From: Rhizobiales bacterium IMCC20636
GTDB taxonomy: Bacteria > Pseudomonadota > Alphaproteobacteria > Rhizobiales > GCA-2746425
Length of the DNA: 64,000 bases
Assembly (NCBI GenBank): GCA_016865015.1
Contig: CP018226.1
Coordinates: 391,001-455,000 of the forward strand
Direction of reading: 5' to 3'
A program made the position numbers and the translations under genes. Shown here piece by piece: positions 20,030 to 28,204 of the stretch. Below the pieces are notes generated by a model. It did not search any database and was not told the DNA's origin. It saw nothing but the letters and a program-made list of their open reading frames with translations. The first letter of the stretch is position 1; each line of letters starts with the position of its first letter.

Positions 20030-21267
20030 CAGCGCTTCAGTGCGGATTTCATGTTGGCTTCGGGAAAACAGGTGGCGGTGCGGCCTGTGGCTTCCTGCCA
20101 GCGGCCTATGGAGCGGCGGGTCTTGAAGCCGGCCAGGCCGTCTGCGCCGCCGACATCGTGGCCCATGCCTTCCAATGCACGCTGCATGGCTGCGACATCA
20201 GAGCGCAACAACCCGCCGACAGCGCCCCAGCGTGCTGTGAAATCGCCGACGCCATATTGGATGCGGTCGCCGACATGGCCGACAAAGAGCGCGTAAAGAT
20301 CGCTCATATTATAGTCTTTCAGGACGAAAAAATTGGGTGTGGCGATGAAGGCCGGTCCGTTGGTTCCTGCTGGCAGCAGAAGATATCCCTCGGCCTGTCT
20401 TTCGTGTTCCGGAAAGGCGCGTCCAGACACCCGGCGGATGCCCATGGCTTCCCAGGCGGCGATGGGCCGTCCCTGATCAGGGCCTTCCAGCGTGCAGGAA
20501 ACCGATTTTGGCAAAGTGACCTCAAACCCCCAGTCACGACCGCTCACCCAGCCATGCAAGGCAAGATAGGTTCCGATGGAGGCGATTGTGTCGGCCTCTG
20601 AATTCCAGATGTCAGCGCGGCCATCGCCATCGCCGTCGGCTGCATATTTCAGGAAACTGGTTGGCATGAATTGGGGTTGGCCAAGTGCGCCTGCCCAACT
20701 GCTTTTCATGCTGCGCTGAGGCGCGTGGCCCGCTTCAGCAATTTGCAGAGCTGCGATCAATTCGCGGGTGAAATAGGGGGCTCTGGTGCTCATGAAGGCT
20801 TTTGTGCCCAGCACCTGAAACACATCATGGGGAATCGCCGCCCGACCATAGCCGCTTTCGCGTCCCCAAATGGCCAGAATGATGCGTCCCGGTATGCCGG
20901 TCTGCCGTTCAACTGACGCCAATATGCTGGCGTGGCGCTTGGCCATCTGACGGCCAACCGAAGTTGCGCCATCAATACTGCCGCGCCTGAAATATTTTTC
21001 CGGCGCACTGAATTCGGCCTGACGTTGACGTTTGGGGATTTTCGGTTTTGTCCCGGGCGGCACAAGGTCGGGAAGGTCCCAGTTCAGGGTGATGCCGGAA
21101 AAAGCTGCATTGAAGGTGCGGCCTGACACACCGACGGATTGTGCTTGCGGAAAAATTGTCTGTTTCAGCCAGGTTTGGAATTGCCGTTCAATGGCCGCGC
21201 GGTCCTGCGCGACGGCTTGGCCTGAAAACAGGCCGAGTATCACCAGAACCAGGAACGGTCTGGTCAC
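20029..21267 (-). CDS. MltB-type lytic murein transglycosylase
   Basis: Periplasmic enzyme of 412 residues that cleaves the MurNAc-GlcNAc bond to form 1,6-anhydro products. The GTG at 21267 is preferred: AAGGA lies five bases upstream and a signal peptide follows directly (FLVLVILGLFSGQAVAQ). Longer starts would overlap rlmH by about 80 bp. The SLT/MltB domain has the catalytic glutamate in AIWGRESGYGR and the segments WAGALGQPQFMPTSF and GDGDGRADIW. A peptidoglycan-binding domain at the C terminus (SDVAAMQRALEGMGHDVGGADG) completes the protein. It follows rlmH by 28 bases. Confidence 0.94.
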   Translation of the reverse strand: MTRPFLVLVILGLFSGQAVAQDRAAIERQFQTWLKQTIFPQAQSVGVSGRTFNAAFSGITLNWDLPDLVPPGTKPKIPKRQRQAEFSAPEKYFRRGSIDGATSVGRQMAKRHASILASVERQTGIPGRIILAIWGRESGYGRAAIPHDVFQVLGTKAFMSTRAPYFTRELIAALQIAEAGHAPQRSMKSSWAGALGQPQFMPTSFLKYAADGDGDGRADIWNSEADTIASIGTYLALHGWVSGRDWGFEVTLPKSVSCTLEGPDQGRPIAAWEAMGIRRVSGRAFPEHERQAEGYLLLPAGTNGPAFIATPNFFVLKDYNMSDLYALFVGHVGDRIQYGVGDFTARWGAVGGLLRSDVAAMQRALEGMGHDVGGADGLAGFKTRRSIGRWQEATGRTATCFPEANMKSALKR

Positions 21268-21295
21268 TTTGGTCCTTGTGTAATCAAAAAATGCT

Positions 21296-21778
21296 CTAAT
21301 CACGATGATAAGGGTGTCCGGACAGGATTGTGATGGCCCGGTAGATCTGTTCTGCCAGCAGGCATCGTGCAATCTGGTGAGGGAAAGTCATCTTGCCAAG
21401 AGATATTTTTTTTGTGGCGGCATCAAGCAGGGCATCGCCGTGGCCATCTGCGCCACCAATGAAGAACCAGGCTTCGGTGGAGCCGCTGTCGCGTTCTTCG
21501 GCCAGAAGCTTGGTGAAGCTGCGGCTGGTATGGGCTGTGCCATGTTCATCCAGCACGAATTTGGCAGCACCCGGTGGTGCAGCGCCCAGGAGCATATCGG
21601 CTTCCTGGGCCTTGCGTTCGGCAGGTCGGGCAGCGCGCGATTCATTGAACTCGACAATGCGCAACGGCCCAAGGCCAAGCGCACGTCCAGCCTTGTCGGC
21701 GCGATCAGCATAGCGCGCGCACAAATCATGCTCGGCACCGCGTTTCATCCGCCCGATTGCGGCAATCGCCAGTTTCAC
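21296..21778 (-). CDS. rlmH: 23S rRNA pseudouridine-1915 N3-methyltransferase
   Basis: RlmH is a SPOUT-knot methyltransferase that modifies helix 69 of the assembled ribosome. At 160 residues it has normal length. Signature parts are the opening MKLAIAAIGRMKRG, VLDEHGTAHTSRSFTKLL, FFIGGADGHG (cofactor loop) and the knot segment ISLGKMTFPHQIARCLLAEQ, ending GHPYHRD. It lies 4 bp downstream of rsfS in the usual rsfS-rlmH pair. Confidence 0.97.
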   Translation of the reverse strand: MKLAIAAIGRMKRGAEHDLCARYADRADKAGRALGLGPLRIVEFNESRAARPAERKAQEADMLLGAAPPGAAKFVLDEHGTAHTSRSFTKLLAEERDSGSTEAWFFIGGADGHGDALLDAATKKISLGKMTFPHQIARCLLAEQIYRAITILSGHPYHRD

Positions 21779-21782
21779 TGGC

Positions 21783-22235
21783 TCAGGCGTTTGCCGGAGC
21801 CGGCGTCATATCTTCTTCCTGGGCACGCCAGATTTTCTCGATATTGTAAAACTCGCGCACTTCAGGGCGGAAGATATGGACGACAACATCGCCGGTATCC
21901 ACAAGCACCCAGTCGCAAGCTGGCAAGCCTTCAACAGAAGCGCGGCCAAGACCGGCTGTCTTCACATCCCGCAAAAGATGATCGGCAATCGCACTGACGT
22001 GGCGATGGGAGCGTCCGGTGGTCACAACAATATGGTCGAACAGTGGAGATTTTCCGCTGATGTCAATTGGTAGTGTTTCTTCAGCCTTGGAATCTTCCAG
22101 GCTGGCGAGAACGATTTTAAGGGCTTCTTCCGAAGAAAACTCGGTTTCAGCCGCTGCCTCTGACATGGCATGTGCGGATCGCACATTCGCGCCCTTTTGT
22201 GGCGCAGTGTCGGAGGACGAAGCCTGCAATGGCAT
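21783..22235 (-). CDS. rsfS: Ribosomal silencing factor
   Basis: RsfS binds L14 (uL14) and blocks subunit joining when nutrients are short. The 150-residue protein has the family core from about residue 37: ALKIVLASLEDSKAEETLPID, FDHIVVTTGRSHRHVSAIAD, and DWVLVDTGDVVVHIFRPEVR. The first 30 residues are low-complexity and the true start may be the methionine at 22166. nadD, which often precedes this gene in alphaproteobacteria, is not here; pdxY occupies that side. Confidence 0.95.
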   Translation of the reverse strand: MPLQASSSDTAPQKGANVRSAHAMSEAAAETEFSSEEALKIVLASLEDSKAEETLPIDISGKSPLFDHIVVTTGRSHRHVSAIADHLLRDVKTAGLGRASVEGLPACDWVLVDTGDVVVHIFRPEVREFYNIEKIWRAQEEDMTPAPANA

Positions 22236-22686
22236 GGTCAGGGTTTTTATCCTTTCAGAATAAATGCGCCCGATGCCGAATAAGCCTTCTACATGTCAAA
22301 CTGGCGTTTTTGCGTTGGCCCAAACGAACCAACCACATCAAAGCACAGGCTTTCATGGTAAAGAATTTTCCGATAACGGCCACAGGGTCAACGATCATGG
22401 AATCTCGTTTGAGAGTTCGTCTGAGTCAACGGCTACTTACCTTTGCGCAAGGCACAAGCCTAGCGCTTCCTTAAAATAGGCTCTGAAAGGGGATAGTTTC
22501 AAGACTCTTTTGCCAGAAAAGCCGGATTTGTGCGAAATATGGTTAGAAATCACCGGATTCAGCGTTAATGCCGCGCAGAAAACAACCATTTCTCTCCCCC
22601 GGTTCGGGTCTATATGGGAACCAGACGCGTGCGGACACTGCAATTGCACCACCCGGCCCGGCGATGAATTACAACTTTCTCCTGAT
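22236..22686. other. Intergenic region upstream of rsfS
   Basis: No convincing gene was seen in these 451 bases; open frames here have no recognisable content. On the minus strand, TTGACA occurs about 60 bases before rsfS but lacks a good -10 box at standard spacing. At the pdxY end, TCTCCTG-ATT-CAGGAGA (22678-22694) is a perfect hairpin across the pdxY stop codon without a T-run. Confidence 0.5.
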
Positions 22687-23685
22687 TCAGGAGAGCGGGC
22701 TTGGCTTCAGGACGGGCCGCTTGCCCTTCGGTCTGGCTGGTTGTGCTGCCCGACTTCCCGATTGGGCGCTTGTGATTTGCCGCTTGGAGACGGAGGCCAT
22801 CGGGCGCTCAAGCGAGATTTGCTCGGCAATCAGCGGCAAATCATGAAGGCCGGATTTTGCCGCTCTGGCGGTCAATTCAAACAGGGCGGCACTCGCCCGT
22901 TCCGTGGCCTTTTCCCAATTGCCGGACAGCAGATAATGACCGAGCAGGAGAGCTGCAAACAAATCTCCTGTGCCGTGCGGTGCATGGGGCATAGCCAAAT
23001 GCTCGAACAGAATGGCTGATGTGTCGGGCATTGTCAGCAGATTGCCAATATGCCCTTTCATCAGTCCGGCAACGCTGGTGACAGTGATGCATTGCGGGAT
23101 TGCATGTTCGGCCAGATCGGCCAGAGCTGGCGCCGTGATCACGGATTGGTTGGTTGCCCCTTCCAGCCAGCACAATTCAAATCTGTTGGGTGTTGCGATA
23201 TCGCAGAGCGGCCAGAGTTTGTCGCGCATTGCGTTTGCGGTTTCCTCGGTGACATATAATTGGTCACCATCTCCCAGGACAGGGTCACACAGATATAGCA
23301 GGTCCGGATGTGCGGCTTTCAGATTTGATATGGCATCCGCGATGATATCTATCTGCTGCGCATCACCCATATAGCCGGTCAGCACTGCGGCGATCGGCTG
23401 TGTTTTGGCCAGTTCGGACAGATCATTCAGGCAGCCCTGCAGGTAGTCCGGGGACGTGTTTGTTCGAACCGACGGGTTGCGACCGGGATGACGGGGCAGA
23501 TGAGCTGTTGGGATGAACCAGACCGGAAACCCCAGTCTTTCCAAGGCAAAACAGGCCAGCCGTCCACCCACAGAGCCATCGGACACCATGCTGGACAGAA
23601 CTAGGATTGCGGGGCGGGCGGTTCCGGAGTTTGAAGGCTGCATGTTACGTGCATTTCGGTGTTGTTGAACCAAGTGGTCATCCAT
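22687..23685 (-). CDS. pdxY: Pyridoxal kinase (PdxY/PdxK family)
   Basis: Phosphorylates pyridoxal (and possibly pyridoxine) to the 5'-phosphate in the vitamin B6 salvage pathway. The 332-residue ribokinase-fold protein has the opening ILVLSSMVSDGSVGG, the segment LLYLCDPVLGDGDQLYV, and the catalytic anion hole APHGTGDLFAALLLGH. The last 35 or so residues are basic and proline-rich, beyond the usual family end. The start is uncertain; an ATG at 23643 would remove 14 residues. No functional link to the neighbouring flavoprotein is evident. Confidence 0.9.
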   Translation of the reverse strand: MDDHLVQQHRNARNMQPSNSGTARPAILVLSSMVSDGSVGGRLACFALERLGFPVWFIPTAHLPRHPGRNPSVRTNTSPDYLQGCLNDLSELAKTQPIAAVLTGYMGDAQQIDIIADAISNLKAAHPDLLYLCDPVLGDGDQLYVTEETANAMRDKLWPLCDIATPNRFELCWLEGATNQSVITAPALADLAEHAIPQCITVTSVAGLMKGHIGNLLTMPDTSAILFEHLAMPHAPHGTGDLFAALLLGHYLLSGNWEKATERASAALFELTARAAKSGLHDLPLIAEQISLERPMASVSKRQITSAQSGSRAAQPARPKGKRPVLKPSPLS

Positions 23686-23740
23686 ATCAGCCCGTGGCGC
23701 CGGTTAGTCAACTTTGCGTGGGCCGGATTTCCCGGCTGGT

Positions 23741-24919
23741 TTAAATCAGGTTTTCTTCTTCCAACGGCTGGTTTTCGACAATACGTTCAAAGCCGAGGCG
23801 CGACAGATCGAGGGTCTGGTAGGCACCATGGAGAATCAATTCGGCAACAGCGCGACCGGCTGCGGGCGCCTGTTGCAGGCCAATGCCGGAAAAGCCGTTG
23901 GCGAAGTAGAAATTTGCAAGACGGGTGTGTGGCCCCAGAACGGCAATCTGGTCAAAACTGTTATAGTCATAATGACCGGCCCATGACCGCACGATCTTGA
24001 ATTCCTTCACGTCCGGCAGCCGGGCTTCCAGCGTCGGCCTGATGATGGATTCGAACAATTCCCGATCGGGCTCAAAGTCGGAAAGGTCGCACCGCCTGTC
24101 CTCGACTTTTCCGGCGGTTTTGGCGGGTGTGACACCGCAAATATGGAACGGCCCTTCCGGTCTCAGGAACACGCCGCTCGGATCCACCAGCACCGGCATT
24201 TCAGCCGGCGCGGATTTGCCGTGAACGACAAAGATACTGCGTTTTCTTGGTTCGATTGGCAGACGGATTCGGGCCATCCGTGTGAGATTTCCGGCGTTGG
24301 GACCTGTTGCATTGACAAGGTGTCCGCATTTCAGGCGGCGTCCATTATCCAGCATGATCGAGCGGATTTCAGTATCGGCGTGGTCGATTTCGGTCACGGA
24401 TCCCTTGATCAAGGTCACCTCCCAGTCACGAACCGCACTGCGCAAGGCGCTGTGCAGCCGATGGGAATCGAACCAGCCTTCATTGGACAGACCGAGCGCG
24501 CCACCTGCCAGCCCGTCAGTATTGAGCCAGGGAAAGTGTTGTTGCAGCAAAGATGGCGTCAGCGGCGCAATGTCGGCCTTGTGCCTGCGCTGTCGTTCGA
24601 CATTGGCGTGAAGCGCGTCGAGGCCTTCCTCTTCAGCCAGAAACAAGTAGCCATGCTCCTGAAAATCCAGATCGACGTTTTGGTCCTTGGCGAATTCCTT
24701 GAGGAATTTTGCGCCATAGAGCGCCATCTGGATGTTTTCTTTCAAGGAAAATTGCTGCCAGATTCCACCGACAGCATGGGCTGTTGAGGAGTGGCTGAAA
24801 CTGGGGTCGCGCTCGACAATGGCAATGGAGCCGGCAAAGTCAATGCCCCGCAAATGCCAGGCGGTTGAAACGCCGACAATGCCGCTTCCAATAATTATGA
24901 CATCATATGTATTTTGCAC
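23741..24919 (-). CDS. FOXRED1-like FAD-dependent oxidoreductase
   Basis: DAO-superfamily flavoprotein of 392 residues. The dinucleotide fold starts YDVIIIGSGIVGVSTAWHL. Compared from memory with human FOXRED1, a mitochondrial complex I assembly factor, it shares VGGI-QQFSL-ENIQ, FPWLNT-G, NEGWFD, EPRKR, SWAGHYDYNSFDQ, YFANGFSGIGLQQAP and even an acidic C terminus ending NLI. That goes well beyond the general sarcosine/glycine oxidase pattern. An oxidase or dehydrogenase reaction on a secondary amine remains possible. The GTG at 24919 is chosen because the longest frame (to 25042) would leave only 15 bases to the divergent lyase gene; its ribosome site is weak, so the start is tentative. Confidence 0.83.
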   Translation of the reverse strand: MQNTYDVIIIGSGIVGVSTAWHLRGIDFAGSIAIVERDPSFSHSSTAHAVGGIWQQFSLKENIQMALYGAKFLKEFAKDQNVDLDFQEHGYLFLAEEEGLDALHANVERQRRHKADIAPLTPSLLQQHFPWLNTDGLAGGALGLSNEGWFDSHRLHSALRSAVRDWEVTLIKGSVTEIDHADTEIRSIMLDNGRRLKCGHLVNATGPNAGNLTRMARIRLPIEPRKRSIFVVHGKSAPAEMPVLVDPSGVFLRPEGPFHICGVTPAKTAGKVEDRRCDLSDFEPDRELFESIIRPTLEARLPDVKEFKIVRSWAGHYDYNSFDQIAVLGPHTRLANFYFANGFSGIGLQQAPAAGRAVAELILHGAYQTLDLSRLGFERIVENQPLEEENLI

Positions 24920-25057
24920 GGGGAACCGCTGGTTTCTGAGCCGGGTTTTCAGTCGGTATCCCAACCTAACAGGTTCATGGATCGAATGCCATGAAAAGAC
25001 TGCTGACAGAGCAGGGATTGTGGGCAATAACAAGGAACGCAATTATCTGGAAGTGTC

Positions 25058-25948
25058 ATGAATAAACACGCCGCCTTTCGCAGTATTCTGTATGTTCCGT
25101 CGGACAATCACCGTGCCGTCAGGAAAGTGATGGACAGTCCCGATATGCTGGGCGCTGATTGTGTGATCTTCGATCTGGAAGATTCGATTACCACCGCAGG
25201 AAAGGCCGATGCCAGAGAAGCACTGCGCGCTGCGCTGGCCGGGAAACGGCCAAACGGGCGTGTTCTGGTGCGAATCAATGCGCTTGGCACGGATTGGGGC
25301 ACTGAGGATTTTCTGGCTGTTCTGGCCATGGTGCCGGATGGCATCGTGCTTCCCAAGGTTGACAGCGCAAGCGACATTAAAACAGCCCTGAGTGCCTTTG
25401 AAGCCAGCGACGCGCCAGAATCCATTCGCCTGTGGGCCATGATTGAAAGCCCACTGGCATTGATGAACATTGCCGAGATTGCTGCCATGGCTGTGGCGGA
25501 GGATTCGCGGTTTGAAGCCCTGATGTTGGGAACCAATGATCTGGCGCTTCTCACCGGTACGCCCTTGCTGCCGGGTCGGGCAGCCTATCTGCCCTGGATC
25601 ATGCAGTGTCTTGCAGCTGCCCGTGCCTATGGTCTGGCTTTGGTGGATGGGGTTTATACGGATCTGAAGGACATGAGCGGTTTTCAGGCCGAATGCGAAC
25701 AAGGTGCCGCACTTGGCCTTGATGGCAAGAGCCTTATTCATCCCGGCCAGATTGCGGCCTGTACCGCGGCCTATACGCCTGCAGAGGCAGAGGTGCTGGA
25801 GGCCAAGGCCATCTGTGCAGCCTTTGCCGATCCGGATAATGTCGGCAAGGCCGTGTTGACTGTGAACCATAAAATGGTTGAATTCTTGCATCTCAAAGCT
25901 GCGCGGCGTGTGCTGGCAACGGCCGGTCTTGCAGATGATACCCAATAG
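25058..25948 (+). CDS. HpcH/HpaI-CitE family CoA-ester lyase
   Basis: TIM-barrel lyase of 296 residues related to the citrate lyase beta subunit and to malyl-CoA and beta-methylmalyl-CoA lyases. Conserved segments are SILYVPSDNHRAVRK, CVIFDLEDSI (metal-binding region), VLVRINALGTDWG, LWAMIESPLALMN with the metal-binding glutamate, and GLDGKSLIHPGQI. It would cleave or form a 3-hydroxyacyl-CoA such as malyl-CoA, giving acetyl-CoA and glyoxylate; the exact substrate cannot be told from sequence. Citrate lyase alpha and gamma genes are absent nearby. It lies upstream of DUF1737, a TraB protein and sdhCDAB on the same strand. Confidence 0.9.
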   Translation: MNKHAAFRSILYVPSDNHRAVRKVMDSPDMLGADCVIFDLEDSITTAGKADAREALRAALAGKRPNGRVLVRINALGTDWGTEDFLAVLAMVPDGIVLPKVDSASDIKTALSAFEASDAPESIRLWAMIESPLALMNIAEIAAMAVAEDSRFEALMLGTNDLALLTGTPLLPGRAAYLPWIMQCLAAARAYGLALVDGVYTDLKDMSGFQAECEQGAALGLDGKSLIHPGQIAACTAAYTPAEAEVLEAKAICAAFADPDNVGKAVLTVNHKMVEFLHLKAARRVLATAGLADDTQ

Positions 25949-25960
25949 GCGGACGACACT

Positions 25961-26164
25961 ATGAAACTTTATCGATTTCTGACAGGGCCGGATGATTCGT
26001 CCTTTTGCAAGCGCGTTTCCAAGGCTCTGAGTGGCGGCTGGCATTTGCATGGCAGTCCGACACTGACCCACAATCCTGAAACCGGGGCGATGATGTGCGG
26101 ACAGGCCGTCTGGAAAGAGGTCGAAGGCACATATTCAGATGATGTAACCCTGTCAGAGCATTAG
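25961..26164 (+). CDS. DUF1737 small protein
   Basis: Protein of 67 residues matching the DUF1737 pattern: MKLYRFLTGPDDSSFCKRVS, GWHLHGSPTLTHN, and MMCGQAVWKEVEG. It has no membrane segment or signal. It follows the CoA-ester lyase by 12 bases and precedes the TraB/GumN gene by 10, so all three probably share a message. Function is unknown. Confidence 0.85.
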   Translation: MKLYRFLTGPDDSSFCKRVSKALSGGWHLHGSPTLTHNPETGAMMCGQAVWKEVEGTYSDDVTLSEH

Positions 26165-26174
26165 GAGTTTCGGT

Positions 26175-27224
26175 GTGGCAGTAATCTGGCGAACGGGCCT
26201 GCTCTACAGCTTCCTTGCTGTTGCCGGATTGTTGCTCGGTTCCGGCCCGCTTGCAGCTATTGCCAAACAGTCCCATCCGAGCTGCACCGGCACCAGTATT
26301 GTCAGCCAGCTGGAAGCGAGATATCCCGATATCCGCGCCAAGCTTGAGCGCGCAGCGCGTACGATTCCCAACGGGGAAGGCTTGTTGTGGCGTGTGACGA
26401 CACCAGATGGCGCGGTTTCCCATCTGTTCGGGACCATTCATCTGTCTGAGTTGAGTGTGCCGGAGATTTCACCGACCGTTATGGATCTGGTTCTGCAATC
26501 AAAGCTTGTGGTCACCGAAATTCCGGACATTGCCAATGAAACAATCGTTGCGGAGCAATCCGTGCTGCAGATGGGAGGCCTGTTTTTGGGGAATGGCAAA
26601 ACCCTGAAGGATTTCATGAGTCCACCGGCCTATGCCAAGCTGGTCGAATTGATGGAGCAAATGAAGTTGCCGCCCTTTGCCCTGATCGGCTTTCGTCCAT
26701 TTGTCATTACTTCACTGATTTCCATACCATCCTGTGAATTACCAGGCATGCTGGCGAGTACCAGTGGCATGAATAATTCGGTTGATGTGCGGATCGCCAG
26801 TGCGGCCGAAGCTGCCGGTATTGCCACCACCGGACTTGAAAGCTTTGCCGAGCAAATGCAGGCGATTACCAGCATCCCGTTGACCGATGGTGTGGCAATG
26901 CTGGAGAAACTGGTGTTGCATGATGACCAGATCGAGGATTTTGCCGCCACGCTGGTTGCGCTTTACCACGCTGAACGGATGGATCTGATGCTGGCGCTGG
27001 AAAAAATCGAAATGCCATTCGCTCCGCTGGCCGAGATGCCCGACAGTTTTGTGAAAAGCATGATTGTCGATCGCAATCAGCGCATGGCCCGGCGCTCTGT
27101 GCCGTTTGTGACCGAGGGTGGGGCTTTCATAGCGGTGGGAGCGCTGCATTTACCGGGCGAAGAGGGACTGGTTGCCCTGTTGCGTAAATCTGGCTTTGAG
27201 GTGGAACGCGTTCCGCTTCAATAG
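26175..27224 (+). CDS. TraB/GumN-family protein
   Basis: Protein of 349 residues beginning at GTG 26175 with TAGGAG seven bases upstream. An N-terminal signal peptide or anchor (LLYSFLAVAGLLLGSGPLAAIA) is followed by the TraB/GumN domain: GAVSHLFGTIHLSEL, LVVTEIPDIANET, and FVTEGGAFIAVGALHLPGEEGL. The two GTxH/GAxH motifs resemble the metal-binding motifs of Tiki-type proteases, so a periplasmic hydrolase is possible (inference). It ends the small operon before the sdh genes, with 167 bases between. Confidence 0.86.
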   Translation: MAVIWRTGLLYSFLAVAGLLLGSGPLAAIAKQSHPSCTGTSIVSQLEARYPDIRAKLERAARTIPNGEGLLWRVTTPDGAVSHLFGTIHLSELSVPEISPTVMDLVLQSKLVVTEIPDIANETIVAEQSVLQMGGLFLGNGKTLKDFMSPPAYAKLVELMEQMKLPPFALIGFRPFVITSLISIPSCELPGMLASTSGMNNSVDVRIASAAEAAGIATTGLESFAEQMQAITSIPLTDGVAMLEKLVLHDDQIEDFAATLVALYHAERMDLMLALEKIEMPFAPLAEMPDSFVKSMIVDRNQRMARRSVPFVTEGGAFIAVGALHLPGEEGLVALLRKSGFEVERVPLQ

Positions 27225-27232
27225 GTCTTTCC

Positions 27233-27321
27233 GGGTCAAAAAGTGCTCATGGGTCAAAAGGTTACTTTGACGTGGCTGCGGAAGTTTTCTAAGAACAGGT
27301 CACTTGATGGCAAAATCAAGT
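27233..27321. promoter_or_regulatory. Repeats and possible promoter upstream of sdhC
   Basis: This stretch has a direct repeat GGGTCAAAA (27233-27241 and 27251-27259, starts 18 bases apart), a TTGACG box at 27267-27272 with a weak TAAGAA 17 bases further on, and an inverted repeat ACTTGAT-N6-ATCAAGT at 27302-27321. Together they look like a regulated promoter for sdhCDAB. The regulator is unknown. Confidence 0.35.
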
Positions 27322-27391
27322 CAAATTCCAGGCGGATCCCTTCCAAAAACATGTCCGTCAATTGGCTTTGCTGCAGATAAAGGCGCATTTC

Positions 27392-27808
27392 ATGTCTGAG
27401 ACGACACCCAACTCCAATCCGCGCATTGGCGCTGACAGACCGCTTTCACCACACTTGCAGGTTTACCGGCCGCTGTTCACGATGATGATGTCCATTGTCC
27501 ATCGAATCACCGGCGTTGGCCTGTATTTTGGTATGTTCTTGCTGGCTTGGTGGTTGTTTGCAGCCGCAAGCGGGCCGGATTATTTCAACTGGGTCCAGGG
27601 TGCCTTCGGGTCGTGGTTCGGACAGGTGATCCTGTTTGGCTTCACCTGGGCCTTGCTGCATCACATGCTGGGTGGCCTGCGCCATTTTGTCTGGGATACA
27701 GGGCGCGGCTTCGGGCAAGTGGCACGTGAGACGATGGCAAAAGCCACGCTCGCCGGATCGGTGATTCTGACAGTTGTTGTCTGGATCATCGGGTACATGG
27801 TGCGATAG
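27392..27808 (+). CDS. sdhC: Succinate dehydrogenase cytochrome b556 subunit
   Basis: Membrane subunit of complex II that helps hold the quinone and heme b. From the ATG at 27392 it has 138 residues and three membrane helices. The family signature RPLSPHLQVYRPLFT and SIVHRITGVGLYFG are present, along with the conserved histidines in HHMLGGLRHFVWD. An in-frame TTG at 27362 is less likely. It is first in sdhCDAB. Confidence 0.95.
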   Translation: MSETTPNSNPRIGADRPLSPHLQVYRPLFTMMMSIVHRITGVGLYFGMFLLAWWLFAAASGPDYFNWVQGAFGSWFGQVILFGFTWALLHHMLGGLRHFVWDTGRGFGQVARETMAKATLAGSVILTVVVWIIGYMVR

Positions 27809-27814
27809 GAGCAG

Positions 27815-28201
27815 ATGAACATGTCAATGCGTACACCTTTGAAAACCATTCGCTATTTGGGATCAGCCAAGGACGGCACCTCGCATTTCTGGCAACAAAG
27901 GCTGACGGCCGTTGCCAATGTACCGCTGGTTATCGGCTTTGTGATTCTCGTGATCATGCTGTCCGGGGCGACCCACGCAGAATTCGTTGCAACGGCAGGT
28001 TCTCCGCTCGGGGCGGTTTTCCTGATTGCAGCGGTCTTGTCGGTCACCTGGCATATGCGTTTGGGTATGCAGGTCGTGATTGAAGATTATATTCACTCAG
28101 AGGGCCTGAAAATTGTGCTGATACTCGGAAACACATTCTTCACAGCGGCTATTGCGCTGGTGTCGGTGTTTTCCATTCTGAAATTGAGCTTTGGAGGTTA
28201 G
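27815..28201 (+). CDS. sdhD: Succinate dehydrogenase membrane anchor subunit
   Basis: Second membrane subunit of complex II, 128 residues with three helices. The alphaproteobacterial opening TPLKTIRYLGSAKDGTSHFW and the segment VTWHMRLGMQVVIEDYIHSEG, with the likely heme-ligand histidine, are present. It follows sdhC by 6 bases and precedes sdhA by 3. Confidence 0.95.
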   Translation: MNMSMRTPLKTIRYLGSAKDGTSHFWQQRLTAVANVPLVIGFVILVIMLSGATHAEFVATAGSPLGAVFLIAAVLSVTWHMRLGMQVVIEDYIHSEGLKIVLILGNTFFTAAIALVSVFSILKLSFGG

Positions 28202-28204
28202 TCG

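Noticed and set aside
22510..23019. Plus-strand open frame of 169 codons opposite the pdxY end
   Set aside because: Mirrors pdxY, with no family features; the pdxY catalytic motif is clear on the other strand.
25043..26071. Minus-strand open frame of 342 codons opposite the CoA-ester lyase
   Set aside because: It lies opposite a gene with clear family motifs and a good start, covers DUF1737 as well, and its translation has no recognisable domain and an odd composition rich in H, Q and C.
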